Source: Pseudomonadota bacterium
Lineage (GTDB): Bacteria; Pseudomonadota; Gammaproteobacteria; Burkholderiales; Burkholderiaceae_C
Direction: 5' to 3'
DNA length: 64,000 bases
Assembly (NCBI GenBank): GCA_021845505.1
Contig: JAJZVU010000019.1
Span: forward strand, 1-64,000
Shown here piece by piece: positions 19,039 through 28,900 of this stretch; positions within the stretch are counted from its first letter, which is position 1; every line of letters begins with the position of its first letter. Under the pieces are notes generated by a model that was not told the DNA's origin, did not search any database, and saw only the letters and a program-made list of their open reading frames with translations. The position numbers and the translations under genes were made by a program.

Positions 19039-19323
19039 TCAGCCGCGCTGGCCCTCGCCCGCGGCGCGCAGCAGTTCCTGCAGGCCGCCGGACGCGTCGA
19101 GGGCGTACAGGTCGTCGCAGCCGCCGACATGGGTGTCGCCGATGTAGATCTGCGGCACCGTGCGCCGCCCGGTGCTGCGCATCATCGCCTGCCGGGCCTG
19201 CGGGTCGAGATCGACCCGCAGTTCCTCGATCTGCCGCACTCCCCGGCGCTGCAGCAGGTCCTTGGCGCGCAGGCAATAGGGGCAGACCGCGGTGGTGTAC
19301 ATGCGAACTGCGGGGGTCGACAT
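19039..19323 (-). CDS. grxC: Glutaredoxin 3
   Basis: GrxC is a small dithiol oxidoreductase that reduces disulfides with glutathione. The 94 residues are a single thioredoxin-fold domain with the CPYC active site (Cys14 and Cys17), the cis-proline segment TVPQIYIGD, and the GGCDDLYAL glutathione-binding motif. GGAGG lies at good distance before ATG 19323; a longer frame upstream has no homology. It lies between a rhodanese gene (41 bases upstream) and secB, the arrangement typical of Burkholderiales. Confidence 0.96.
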   Translation of the reverse strand: MSTPAVRMYTTAVCPYCLRAKDLLQRRGVRQIEELRVDLDPQARQAMMRSTGRRTVPQIYIGDTHVGGCDDLYALDASGGLQELLRAAGEGQRG

Positions 19324-19364
19324 GGGGCGTGTCCTCCAGGGTATCGCCGGCATCCGCGCCGGAG

Positions 19365-19805
19365 TCAGGACTTCTCGGCCGCCGCCTTGCCGGCAGCGGC
19401 CTTTTCCACCGGAAGCCCGGCCTCGCGCCACGCCCGCAACCCGCCCTGCACCGGCAGCGCGCGCTCGTAGCCCAGCTTGCGCAACGCGGCGGCGGCGCGC
19501 CCCGCCCGGGCGCCGCTCTGGCACATCAGCAGCACCGGCAACTGCTTGTTCTTGGGCAATTCGGCGGCGCGCCGCTCGAGCTCGCCCAGCGGAATGTTGC
19601 GCGAGCCCACGCAGTGCCCGGCGGCATGCTCGGAGGCTTCGCAGACGTCGATCAGCACGCCCTTCTCGCGGTTCATCAGGCGCACCGCCTCGGCCGCGGA
19701 CACGCCCCCCGAGGATCCGGGCCGCGAAAACGAGGTCCAAAGCAGCATGCCGCCCGAGACCACGGCGATGGCGATCAACGCCAGATTGTCGAGGATGAAC
19801 TTCAC
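19365..19805 (-). CDS. Membrane-anchored rhodanese-domain protein
   Basis: This 146-residue protein has an N-terminal hydrophobic segment (KFILDNLALIAIAVVSGGMLLW), then a single rhodanese domain. The sulfur-carrying Cys is in LLMCQSGARAGRAA, a normal CxSGxR loop. Such proteins transfer sulfane sulfur, but the physiological acceptor is unknown. I chose GTG 19805 over ATG 19832: homologues start VKF or MKF, GGAG precedes the GTG, and a TACAAT box at 19844-19839 would put transcription start about at 19832. It is first in the grxC-secB-gpsA-pth run and divergent from gpmA, an arrangement common in Burkholderiales. Confidence 0.88.
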   Translation of the reverse strand: MKFILDNLALIAIAVVSGGMLLWTSFSRPGSSGGVSAAEAVRLMNREKGVLIDVCEASEHAAGHCVGSRNIPLGELERRAAELPKNKQLPVLLMCQSGARAGRAAAALRKLGYERALPVQGGLRAWREAGLPVEKAAAGKAAAEKS

Positions 19806-19838
19806 GATGTGCTCCGCAAGCCTGAAAGCCAACCGCTC

Positions 19839-19844
19839 ATTGTA
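19839..19844 (-). promoter_or_regulatory. Candidate -10 box for the rhodanese-grxC unit
   Basis: TACAAT on the minus strand, 34 bases before the GTG start at 19805. It would place the first transcribed base near 19832, which argues against the ATG there. Confidence 0.4.
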
Positions 19845-19881
19845 GGAACTCCGGCGCTCCTGCGCGCGGCAGCTGCTGCAC

Positions 19882-19887
19882 TACGAT
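19882..19887 (+). promoter_or_regulatory. Candidate -10 box for gpmA
   Basis: TACGAT, 24 bases before the gpmA ATG, followed by a short T-run (GCTTTTTT). No strong -35. Confidence 0.33.
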
Positions 19888-19910
19888 AGTGCTTTTTTCG
19901 CGCCCGCACC

Positions 19911-20618
19911 ATGCACAAGCTCGTGATGATTCGCCACGGCGAATCGACCTGGAACCAGGAGAACCGCTTCACAGGCTGGGTCGACGTCGACCTCACCGAC
20001 AAGGGCATCGCCGAGGCGCGCCAGGCCGGCCAGCTGCTGCGCTCGCACGGGCTGGACTTCGACCTGGCCTACACCTCGGTGCTCAAGCGCGCGGTGCGCA
20101 CGCTGTGGCTGTGCCTGGAGTCGATGGACCGCATGTGGCTGCCGACCGTGCACAGCTGGCGGCTCAACGAGCGCCACTACGGCGCGCTGCAGGGCCTGAA
20201 CAAGGCGGAGACGGCGGCCCGGTTCGGCGACGAGCAGGTGCTGCAGTGGCGCCGCAGCTACGACGTGCGCCCGCCGCTGATGGACGAGGCGCATCGCCAC
20301 CAGCTGGCCGCCGATCCGCGCTACGCCAAGGTCAGCCCGGCCGACCTGCCGCTGGCCGAGTGCCTGAAGGACACCGTGCACCGGGTGCTGCCGCTGTGGG
20401 AGGAGTCGCTGGCGCCGGCGATCCGCGCCGGGCGACGCGTGCTGGCGGTCTCCCACGGCAATTCGATGCGCGCGATCATCAAGCACCTGGACGGGATTTC
20501 CGACAGCGACATCGTCGGCCTGAACATCCCCAACGGGGTGCCGCTGGTCTACGAGCTCGACGCCGAGCTGCGGCCGCTGCGCCGCTACTACCTCGAACAA
20601 CCCGGGCCGCTCGCCTGA
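19911..20618 (+). CDS. gpmA: 2,3-bisphosphoglycerate-dependent phosphoglycerate mutase
   Basis: GpmA interconverts 3- and 2-phosphoglycerate in glycolysis and gluconeogenesis through a phosphohistidine. The 235 residues open with [15 protein letters not shown]; His9 in RHGE is the phosphorylated residue. The ERHYGAL glutamate and the second histidine in [14 protein letters not shown] complete the site. The segment [12 protein letters not shown] is typical of the dependent enzyme. It is about 13 residues shorter at the C-terminus than E. coli GpmA; the flexible tail caps the active site there. It is divergent from the rhodanese gene and followed 59 bases later by ctpA, a common betaproteobacterial order. 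Confidence 0.95.
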   Translation: MHKLVMIRHGESTWNQENRFTGWVDVDLTDKGIAEARQAGQLLRSHGLDFDLAYTSVLKRAVRTLWLCLESMDRMWLPTVHSWRLNERHYGALQGLNKAETAARFGDEQVLQWRRSYDVRPPLMDEAHRHQLAADPRYAKVSPADLPLAECLKDTVHRVLPLWEESLAPAIRAGRRVLAVSHGNSMRAIIKHLDGISDSDIVGLNIPNGVPLVYELDAELRPLRRYYLEQPGPLA

Positions 20619-20647
20619 GACGGGCGGCGCCGGCCGGCCGGCGGCCC

Positions 20648-20653
20648 TATACT
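20648..20653 (+). promoter_or_regulatory. Candidate -10 box for ctpA
   Basis: TATACT, 24 bases before the ctpA ATG, in the 59-base gap after gpmA. Confidence 0.38.
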
Positions 20654-20677
20654 TTCGCGGCATCCGAGGAACACCTG

Positions 20678-22177
20678 ATGGCTGGCAAACTCAAAATCGC
20701 CGCGTGGGTCGGCGCGGGCATCCTGACCGGGGCGCTTGCAACCCTGCAGCTGCAGGCCTTCGCCCGCGGCGCCGCGGCGCCGTTGCCGTTGCACGAACTG
20801 CAACAGTTCGCAGCGGTCTACGGGCTGATCAAGGCCGACTATTTCGAGCCGGTGCAGGGCAAGAAGCTGGTGCACGACGCCATCAACGGCATGGTCAACG
20901 GCCTCGACCCCCATTCGGAATACCTGGACGCCAAGGACTTCAAGTCCTTCCGCGAGAGCACCAGCGGCAAGTTCGTCGGCGTGGGCATCGAGATCGCCCC
21001 GCGCGACGGCCTGATCGAGGTCGTCTCGCCGATCGAGGGCTCGCCGGCGGCGCACGCCGGAATCGAGGCGGGCGACCTGATCACCCGCATCGACGACACC
21101 TCGGTCAAGGGCATGCCGCTGGACAAGGCGGTCAAGCTGATGCGCGGCAAGCCCGGCACCCAGGTGCGGCTGACCCTGCTGCGCAAGAGTGTGAACCGCA
21201 GCTTCACGCTGACCATCACCCGCGAGGAAATCCACGTGCAGAGCGTGCGCGGGAAGATGGTGCGTCCCGGCTACGCGTGGGTGCGCATCACCCAGTTCCA
21301 GTCCGACACCCTGCCGCAGTTCGTGTCGCAGGTCGACTCCTTCTACAAGGCCGACCCGAAGCTCAAGGGCCTGGTGCTGGACCTGCGCAACGACCCGGGT
21401 GGCCTGCTGGAGAGCGCGGTCGGCGTCGCGTCGGCCTTCCTGCCGGCCGACGCGGTGATCGTCTCCACGCGCGGCCAGATCCCCGAGGCCAACGTGAGCT
21501 ACCGCAACACCCCCAGCGACTATTCGCGCAGCATCGGCGAAAACCCGCTGGCGTCGCTGCCCGCGGCGATCAAGAGCGTGCCGCTGGTCGTGCTGGTCAA
21601 CGGCGGCTCGGCTTCGGCCTCGGAAATCGTCACCGGCGCGCTGCAGGACTACAAGCGCGCCACGGTGATCGGCGAGCCGACCTTCGGCAAGGGTTCGGTG
21701 CAGACGGTGCTGCCGCTGGGGCCCGACACCGCGCTCAAGCTCACCACCGCGCGCTACTTCACCCCGAACGGCCAGTCGATCCAGGCGCGGGGAATCACCC
21801 CCAACTATCTCGTCGGGCCGCTGCCCAGCGGCGACCCCTACGCCGCGCTGCGCATGCGGGAGATCGACTACAGCAACCAGATCGGCACCGGTGCCGAGTC
21901 CTCGGCATCGCCCCAGGTGCGCAAGGAGCTGCAACGCCAGGAACAGGCGCGCCGCGAACTCGAAGCCGCGATCGAGAAGGACCCGAAGAAGTTTCCCAAG
22001 CTGCCCGCCTACGGCAGCGCCGACGACTGGCAGCTCAAGCAGGCGCTGAACCTGCTCGAGCACAAGCCGGTGGTCACTTCGGCGACAGGCGCCGCCGCGG
22101 CCACCGCGAGCGCAGCTTCGGCGCCGGCCGCCAGCACGCCGCGGCCGCCCGCCTCGGCCGCCTCGCATGCCCACTGA
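20678..22177 (+). CDS. ctpA: Carboxy-terminal processing protease, S41 family
   Basis: CtpA-type proteases cut envelope proteins near their C-termini in the periplasm. The 499 residues start with a basic-hydrophobic signal or anchor (MAGKLKIAAWVGAGILTGAL). A PDZ domain spans roughly residues 95-175 (GKFVGVGIEIAPRDGLIEVV). The S41 core carries the catalytic Ser in NGGSASASEI and the Lys in GEPTFGKGSVQTVLPLG. The last 100 residues end in an Ala/Ser/Pro-rich tail and vary among homologues. GAGGA lies upstream of ATG 20678. The position after gpmA and before a MoeB/ThiF-like gene is conserved in Burkholderiales. Confidence 0.94.
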   Translation: MAGKLKIAAWVGAGILTGALATLQLQAFARGAAAPLPLHELQQFAAVYGLIKADYFEPVQGKKLVHDAINGMVNGLDPHSEYLDAKDFKSFRESTSGKFVGVGIEIAPRDGLIEVVSPIEGSPAAHAGIEAGDLITRIDDTSVKGMPLDKAVKLMRGKPGTQVRLTLLRKSVNRSFTLTITREEIHVQSVRGKMVRPGYAWVRITQFQSDTLPQFVSQVDSFYKADPKLKGLVLDLRNDPGGLLESAVGVASAFLPADAVIVSTRGQIPEANVSYRNTPSDYSRSIGENPLASLPAAIKSVPLVVLVNGGSASASEIVTGALQDYKRATVIGEPTFGKGSVQTVLPLGPDTALKLTTARYFTPNGQSIQARGITPNYLVGPLPSGDPYAALRMREIDYSNQIGTGAESSASPQVRKELQRQEQARRELEAAIEKDPKKFPKLPAYGSADDWQLKQALNLLEHKPVVTSATGAAAATASAASAPAASTPRPPASAASHAH

Positions 22178-22192
22178 CCCATTGGCCCACCG

Positions 22193-22208
22193 ACCCGCTG
22201 ACCCGCTG
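22193..22208. repeat. 8-bp tandem duplication after ctpA
   Basis: ACCCGCTG occurs twice in a row, 16 bases after the ctpA stop, flanked by further partial copies of TGACCC. It resembles the larger stop-adjacent tandem repeats at 35189 and 60709. Confidence 0.5.
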
Positions 22209-22254
22209 ACCGCCGCCGGCAAGCCCGCGCGGCGGGGGTGATCCGCGGGGCGCG

Positions 22255-23061
22255 ATGAACGACTCCGAACTGCTGCGCTACTCGCGCCACATCCTGCTCG
22301 ACGCCATCGGCATCGAGGGCCAGCAGCGGATCCTCGAGTCGCACGCGGTGATCGTCGGCGCCGGCGGGCTGGGCTCGCCGGCGGCGCTGTACCTGGCCGC
22401 GGCAGGAGTCGGCCGCATCACGCTGGTCGACGACGACACCGTCGACGCGACCAACCTGCAGCGCCAGATCGCGCATGCCGAGCAGCGCATCGGCCAGCCC
22501 AAGGTGGAGTCGGCGCGCACCGCGATGCGCCAGCTCAACCCGGGGCCGCGCATCGAGGCCGTCGCGCGGCGCGCCGATGCCGCGCTGCTCGACGAGTTGC
22601 TCGCCGACGCCTCGGTGGTGCTGGACTGCAGCGACAACTACGCGACCCGCCACTGCGTGAACGCCGCATGCGTGCGCCACGGGGTGGCGCTGGTCAGCGG
22701 CGCGGCGATCGGCTTCGACGGCCAGGTCGGGGTGTTCGACACCCGGCCCGCCGAACAAGGGCCGGGGCCGTGCTATGCGTGCCTGTTCGACCCCGACGCG
22801 CAGGTCGAGGAAGTGCGCTGCGCGGTCATGGGGGTGCTCGCCCCGCTGGTCGGCGTGGTCGGCAGCCTGCAGGCGCTGGAGGCGCTCAAGCTGCTGGCCG
22901 GCGCCGGCCGCAGCCTGAGCGGCCGCCTGCTGCTGATCGACGCGCTGGACATGGACATCCGCACCATGCAGTTGCAGCGCAACCCCCACTGCCGGGTGTG
23001 CTCCGGAGCTACAGCTCGACCCGCGGCACCCGGCTCGCCACCACCACCGCCAGCAGCGTGA
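22255..23061 (+). CDS. MoeB/ThiF/HesA-family E1-like adenylyltransferase
   Basis: Enzymes of this family adenylate the C-terminal glycine of a sulfur-carrier protein (MoaD, ThiS or similar) for cofactor thiolation. The 268 residues start with LLRYSRHILLDAIGIEGQQR. They have the nucleotide loop VIVGAGGLGSPAALYLA, the DDDTVDATNLQRQI motif, and the SDNYATRH block. Two CxxC pairs (CYACLF and CRVC) should bind zinc. It could be MoeB or ThiF; the substrate carrier is not in the window. The Pro/Ala-rich last 18 residues are encoded in DNA that is also the 3' end of the opposing MFS gene (53-bp overlap). Confidence 0.85.
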   Translation: MNDSELLRYSRHILLDAIGIEGQQRILESHAVIVGAGGLGSPAALYLAAAGVGRITLVDDDTVDATNLQRQIAHAEQRIGQPKVESARTAMRQLNPGPRIEAVARRADAALLDELLADASVVLDCSDNYATRHCVNAACVRHGVALVSGAAIGFDGQVGVFDTRPAEQGPGPCYACLFDPDAQVEEVRCAVMGVLAPLVGVVGSLQALEALKLLAGAGRSLSGRLLLIDALDMDIRTMQLQRNPHCRVCSGATARPAAPGSPPPPPAA

Positions 23062-24484
23062 GCGCGGCCGCCGCGCCGAAGCCGAGATGGAAGGCTTCGG
23101 TGACGCGCAGCGCAACCGGCCCGCCGGCATCGTGCAGCGCGGCCTGCAGGTCGGCCGGCGAGACCACGCCGAACACCAGAGCGCCGAACACCGCGGTGCC
23201 CAGCGAGGCGCCGGTGGATCGTGCCAGCGAGATGGTCGCCGCCGCGGCCCCCAGCCGGCTGCGGCCGGCCACCGTCTGCACCAGCAGTTGCGCGCTGGGC
23301 ATCACGCTGCCGAAACCCAGCCCGGCCAGCAAGCCCAGCGCGCCCACCTGCAGGCTCTGCGGGGGCACCAGCGCCAGCGCCAGCAACGCCAGCGCCGACA
23401 CCGAGAGGCCGAAACGCGGCGGCAGGTCCGGGCGGCCGCTGCGGCCGATCAGCCGGCCGGTCGCGTTGGCGCCGATGACAATGCCCGCGGTCAACGGCAG
23501 CAGCAACAGCCCGGCATGCGCCGCGCTGCCGTGGCGGGCGATCTGCAGGTAGACCGGCAGGAAGAACACCAGCGCGAACATGCTGCAGGCGAACAGCATG
23601 ACGGTCAGGGTCATCCAGGCCGTGGCGGGCAGGCGCAGCAACTCCAGCGGCAGGAAGGGGTGGCGCTGGCGCCGCTCGTGTCGCAGCAGCAGCCACGCCA
23701 GCGCCGCCGCGCAGCCGGCCATCAGCAGGCTGGGAGGCGACAGCCAGGCGAAGCGGTGGCCGCCCAGGGTCAGCCACAGCAACGCCAGCGCCGCGCTGCC
23801 GGCGAACATCAGCACGCCGGCGGCGTCGTGGTTCTGGCCCGGCTCGACGTGCCCGCCGCCGCGCGCCAGCCGGGTCACCCGCCACGCCGCCAGCGCGCAC
23901 AGCGGCAGGTTGGCCACGAACAGCCAGCGCCAGCTGTAACTGGTGACCACCAGCCCGCCGACCACCGGGCCGGTGACGCTGGACAGCACGAACACCGCGC
24001 TCAGCCAGGCCTGGAAGCGCGGGCGCTGGCGCGGCGGGACGACCTCGCCGATCAGCGCCTGGCTCATCACCATCAACCCGCCGCCGCCGAGCCCCTGCAG
24101 CACCCGCGCTGCGATCAGCCACCACATGCCCGGGCTGCCGGCGCAAGCCACCGAGCCCAGCGCGAACAGCGCCAACGCGCCCAGCAGCGCATCGCGCCGG
24201 CCGTAGCGGTCGCCCAGACGGCCGTACAGCGGCGCCATGATGGTCGAGGCCAGCAGGTAGCCGACGGCGATCCAGGTGCTGTCGTGCAGGTCGCTGAAAT
24301 CGCGGGCGATCGCCGGGGTCGCTGTGGCCAGCAGCGTCTGGTCGAGCGCGGCGAGGAAGATCGGCAGCATCACCGCGGTGAACAGCTGTGCGAACTGCGC
24401 CAGGCTCACCGGCTGCGTGTCGGCTGCGGTGTCGGCCGCGGCGTCGGCGGAGGCCCGGGAAACCGGCGTGGGCGGGGATGACAT
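23009..24484 (-). CDS. MFS multidrug exporter, DHA2 (EmrB/QacA) type
   Basis: This is a 491-residue inner-membrane antiporter with about 14 hydrophobic segments. MLPIFLAALDQTLLATATPAIA carries the DHA2 D1 motif, quoted as ALDQTLLATATPAIA. GRLGDRYGRRDALL is motif A, and GLGGGGLMVMSQALIGEVVP is the motif C area. A 25-residue Ala/Thr/Asp-rich cytoplasmic leader precedes TM1. It starts 26 bases after the nodT stop, so it is probably the last gene of the mdtABC-nodT operon; the E. coli operon also ends with an MFS exporter, though a different subtype. Substrate unknown. Its 3' end overlaps the MoeB-like gene. Confidence 0.83.
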   Translation of the reverse strand: MSSPPTPVSRASADAAADTAADTQPVSLAQFAQLFTAVMLPIFLAALDQTLLATATPAIARDFSDLHDSTWIAVGYLLASTIMAPLYGRLGDRYGRRDALLGALALFALGSVACAGSPGMWWLIAARVLQGLGGGGLMVMSQALIGEVVPPRQRPRFQAWLSAVFVLSSVTGPVVGGLVVTSYSWRWLFVANLPLCALAAWRVTRLARGGGHVEPGQNHDAAGVLMFAGSAALALLWLTLGGHRFAWLSPPSLLMAGCAAALAWLLLRHERRQRHPFLPLELLRLPATAWMTLTVMLFACSMFALVFFLPVYLQIARHGSAAHAGLLLLPLTAGIVIGANATGRLIGRSGRPDLPPRFGLSVSALALLALALVPPQSLQVGALGLLAGLGFGSVMPSAQLLVQTVAGRSRLGAAAATISLARSTGASLGTAVFGALVFGVVSPADLQAALHDAGGPVALRVTEAFHLGFGAAAALTLLAVVVASRVPRVEL

Positions 24485-24510
24485 GGGGGTTGCGTGAGCC
24501 AGCCCGCAGT

Positions 24511-25956
24511 CTAGGGCCGTTCGGCCGCTCCTTCAGGCCCGCTGTGCGATTCACCCCACTGTCCGCCGAGCGCGGCGATCAGGTTCACCGCCGCCGCGTA
24601 GCGCCGCTGGCGCAGCGCGAGCACGGCGTTGCGCGCCGCGGTCGCGGTGGTCTGCGCGGTGATCACGTTCAGGTAGCTGACCGTGCCCGCCTTGTACTGG
24701 CTGAGCACCAGCCGCAGCGACAGCCGGGCCGACTGCACGACCTCGTCCTGCTGGCGCGCTTCCTCGCGCAGCACGCGCTGCGCCGCCAGGTTGTCCTGCA
24801 CCTGCTGCATGGCCTGCAGCACGTCCTGCCGGTAGTTGGCCACCGCCTGCCGGTAGGCCGCGCGGCTGCTCGCCAGCTGGGCGCCGCGCAACCCGCCATC
24901 GAACAGCGTGGCCGCCAGGCTCGGCCCCAGCGACCAGTACAGGCTGGGGGCGCGCAACAGCCCGGCCAGCGTCGCCGCCTGGCTGCCGCCGCTGGCTCCC
25001 AGGGTCAGCGAGGGCAGCCAGGCACGCTGGGAAATGCCGATCTGGGCGTTGGCCGCCCGCACCTGCTGCAGCGCCGCCGCGAGGTCGGGGCGACGCAGCA
25101 GCAACTGCGCGGGCAACCCGGCCGGGATGCGCGGCAGGCGCGGCAGCGGCTGGCCGGACGCCAGGTCGAAACGCGGCGCCGGCCGCCCCGCGAGCACCGC
25201 GATGGCGTCGAGCAGCTGGCGCCGCGTCACTTGCAGGTCGGTGCGCGAGGTCTGCGCCTGCAACAGCTGGGTGCGAGCCTGCGCCACGTCGGCCGCGGTG
25301 GCCACTCCGGCGCGCAGCCGCTGCTCGGTGAGCTGCAGCGCCCGCGCGTAGGCTCGCACCGTCTGCGCGGCCAGCAGGTCCTGGGCGTCGACCACCCGCA
25401 GTTGCAGGTAGCCCTGCGCCAGGCTGGCCTGCAGGCTCAGCCGGGTCGAACGCAGGGTGTCGGCGCTGGCCTGCAGCTGGGCGCTGCCCTGCTCGACCTG
25501 CAGCCGCACCCGGCCCCACAGGTCCGGCTCCCAGCTCGCCGACAGCTGCGCGCCGACCTGGTTGTCCACGCTGCTGGAGGCGCCCGCGGCCGCGCCGCGG
25601 CTGGCGTTGGCCTGCGCCGACACCACCGGCGCATAGGCGGCGCGCGCCTGGCGCAGCGCCGCCTGCGCCTGGTCGTACACCGCGAGCTGCGCGGCCAGGC
25701 TCTGGTTGTGGCGCGACAGTTCGACCTCCAGGGTGTCGAGGGTCGGGTCGCCGAAGGCCTTCCACCATTGCCCGGCGGCCGGCATCGAGGCCGCCGGCGG
25801 CGCCTGCCGCCACGCGGAGGTGGCGGCATAGGCGGCAGGCATCGCGGTGCGCAGCGCGGGCATCGGCGGCTCGGCCGAACAGGCGCCGAGCAACAGGGCC
25901 AGCAGCGCTGCCGCTGCGCCCGGAGGCCGGCGAACCGTGGAATGCAGGGGCTTCAT
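24511..25956 (-). CDS. Outer-membrane efflux lipoprotein, NodT/TolC type
   Basis: This is the outer-membrane channel of the adjacent RND pump. The 481 residues begin with a lipoprotein signal: basic [11 protein letters not shown], a hydrophobic core and lipobox LLGAC with the acylated Cys near residue 26. Two repeated halves rich in Ala, Gln and Leu (long helices of the tunnel) follow, with LSASWEPDLWGRVRLQVEQG and SLGPSLAATLFDGGLRGAQL, the NodT family signatures. ATG 25956 overlaps the mdtC-like stop as ATGA, so the channel is translationally coupled to the pump, which implies it is its dedicated exit duct. Confidence 0.92.
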   Translation of the reverse strand: MKPLHSTVRRPPGAAAALLALLLGACSAEPPMPALRTAMPAAYAATSAWRQAPPAASMPAAGQWWKAFGDPTLDTLEVELSRHNQSLAAQLAVYDQAQAALRQARAAYAPVVSAQANASRGAAAGASSSVDNQVGAQLSASWEPDLWGRVRLQVEQGSAQLQASADTLRSTRLSLQASLAQGYLQLRVVDAQDLLAAQTVRAYARALQLTEQRLRAGVATAADVAQARTQLLQAQTSRTDLQVTRRQLLDAIAVLAGRPAPRFDLASGQPLPRLPRIPAGLPAQLLLRRPDLAAALQQVRAANAQIGISQRAWLPSLTLGASGGSQAATLAGLLRAPSLYWSLGPSLAATLFDGGLRGAQLASSRAAYRQAVANYRQDVLQAMQQVQDNLAAQRVLREEARQQDEVVQSARLSLRLVLSQYKAGTVSYLNVITAQTTATAARNAVLALRQRRYAAAVNLIAALGGQWGESHSGPEGAAERP

Positions 25957-28900
25957 CTGCGCGGATCCAGGGGAAGCGGACGATCGCTGCGGCCGAGGCT
26001 GCGCAGCGTCCAGCGCCGCAGCCGGTCGAGCTCCAGGTAGATCACCGGGGTGGTGTACAGGGTCAGCGCCTGGCTGACCAGCAGCCCGCCGGCGATCGCG
26101 ATGCCCAGCGGCTGGCGCAACTCCGCACCGTTGCCCCGCACCAGCGCCAGCGGCAACGCGGTGAACAGCGCCGCCAGCGTGGTCATCAGGATCGGCCGCA
26201 GGCGCAGCGTCGCGGCCAGGTAGATCGCCTCGCGCGGATCCAGCGCCTGCTCGCGCTCGGCCTGCAGCGCGAAGTCGACCATCAGGATGGCGTTCTTCTT
26301 GACAATGCCGATGAGCAGGAACACCCCGATCAGCGCGATGATGGAAAACTGGGTGTGGAACAGCATCAGGGCCAGCACCGCGCCCACCCCGGCCGGCGGC
26401 AGCGTGGACAGGATGGTCAACGGATGCAGGGTGCTTTCATACAGCATGCCCAGCACCACGTAGATGGTGAAAATCGCCGCCGCGATGAACAGCGGCTGGT
26501 CGCGCAGGGTCTGCGCGAACACCTTGGCCGTCCCCTGGAAGCCTCCGTGGATCCCCGGGGGCAGCGCGATCTCGGCCATCGCCTGCTGGATGCGACCCTG
26601 CGCCTGGCTCAGCGACACCCCGGAGTCGAGGTTGAAGAAGATGGTCGACGCGGCGAACAGCCCCTGGTGGTTCACCGTCAGCGGCGTGTTGCCCAGTTCG
26701 TAGTGGGCGAGCTGCGACAGCGGCACCACCGCCCCCGAAGGCGCCACCACGTGCAGCCGCTCGAGCGCGTTGCGGTCGCGCTGGAAGGCCCGCGCCGCCT
26801 CCATCACCACCTTGTACTGGTTCAGCGGGGCGTAGATGGTCGACACCTGGCGCTGGCCGAAGGCGTCCTCCAGCGTCGCATCGATGGTCGCGATCGGGAT
26901 GCCCAGGCGCGCCGCGGCGGCGCGGTCGATGACCAGCCGCAGCTCCAGGCCCGCCGCCTGCTGGTCGCTGCTCACGTTGTTCATGCCGGGGATGCTCCGG
27001 AAGGCCCGCAGCACCCGCGGCTCCCATTGCAGCAACTCCTGCAGGCTGTTGGATTGCAGGGTGTACTCGTACATGGCCTGCGCCTGCCGGCCGCCGACGT
27101 GGATGTCCTGGCCGGGAAACATGAAGACCTGCATGCCGCCGACCCCGGCCAGCGCGCGGTGCAGTTGCGCCATCACCTGCTGCACGCCGACGCGCTCGGA
27201 CAGCGGCTTGAGCTGCATGTACAGGAAGGCGCCGCTGCCGCCGCTGGCGAAACCCATCACGTGCTCGACCGCGGGGTTGCGGCGCACGATGGCCACGATG
27301 CGCCCGAGCCGCCGGCTCATCGCGCGAAACGAAGTCGACTGGTCCGCGCGCACCGAACTCAGCAGCAGCCCGGTGTCCTGGGTGGGGAAGAAGCCCTTGG
27401 GGACGATCGCGTACAGGTAGCCCGCCAGCACGATGCTGCCGCCGAACAGCAGCAGCATCCACAGCGGGTGGCGCAACGCCACGCGCAGGCTGCGCGCGTA
27501 GCCGGCGTGCACGCCGTCCCACAGCCGTTGCAGCAGCGACGGCGCAGTTGGCCCGCCGCGCGCGTCGTGGGCGCGCAGCCAGCGCGAGGCCAGCATCGGC
27601 GTCACGGTCAGCGACACCAGCAGCGAGATGCCGATGGCCACCGACAGCGTGACCGCGAACTCGTGGAACAGCCTGCCGATGATCCCCCCCATGAACAGCA
27701 CCGGCAGGAACACCGCGACCAGCGACAGGCTCATCGACAGCACCGTGAAGCCCACCTCGCGAGCTCCCCGCAACGCCGCCTGCAGCGCCGGAACTCCCTG
27801 CTCGACATGGCGGGAGATGTTCTCGGTGACCACGATCGCATCGTCGACGACGAAGCCCGTCGCGACGATCAGCGCCATCAGCGACAGGTTGTCCAGCGAG
27901 TAGCCCAGCAGCCACATCGCCGCGAAGGTGCCGACCAGCGAAAGCGGCACCGCCAGCGCCGGGATGAAGGTGGCTCGCCAGTCGCGCAGGAACACCCAGA
28001 CGACCAGCACCACCAGCAGCACCGCCAGCACCAGGGTGCTCTCGACGTCGCGCAGCGACGCGCGGATGGTGGTCGTGCGGTCCGACAGCACGCGCACGTC
28101 GATCGCCGCCGGGATCGACGCCCGCAACCGGGGCAGCGCGGCCTTCACGCCGTCGACGGCCTGGATGATGTTGGCGCCCGGCTGGCGGAACACGATCAGC
28201 AGCACCGCCGGCTCGCCGTCGGCCAGCCCGATGTTCTGCGTGTCCTGCATGCCCTCGTACACCGATGCGACCTGCGACAGCGTCACGGGCACGCCGTTGC
28301 GGTAGGCCACCGTGACCCGGCGGTACTGCTGCGGCAGGCTGAGCTGGTCGTTGGCGGCGACCTGCCAGCGCCTGCCCGCGCTGTCGATCGCCCCCTTCGG
28401 GGAGTCGACGTTGGCGCTGGCGATCGCCTGGCGCACCTGCTCCAGGCCCACCCCCATGGCCTCCAGGCGCGGCAGGTCGAGCTCGACGCGCACCGCCGGC
28501 AGCGCCGAACCGCCGACGATCACCTGGCCGATTCCACGCAACTGCGAGATCTTCTGCGCGAGCACCGTCGACGCAGCGTCGTACATCTGGCCGCGCGAAA
28601 GCACCTTGGAGGTCAGCGCCATGATCAGCACCGGCGCGTCGGCCGGATTGACCTTGCGATAGGTCGGGTTGGCCGCCAGCCCGCTGGGCAGCAGCGGCTT
28701 GGCCGCATTGATCGCCGCCTGCACCTGGCGCGCGGCGTCGTTGATGTTCTTCGACAGGTCGAACTGCAGCACCACGTCGGTCGAGCCCTGCGAACTGCTC
28801 GAGGTCATCTGGGTGATGCCGGAGATCGTCCCCAGCGAGCGCTCCAGCGGCGTGGCCACCGTGGCCGCCATGACCTCGGGGCTGGCACCCGCCATGTTCG

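Noticed and set aside
19806-19832. ATG start of the rhodanese protein at 19832
   Set aside because: It coincides with the predicted transcription start, and homologues begin at the VKF/MKF position.
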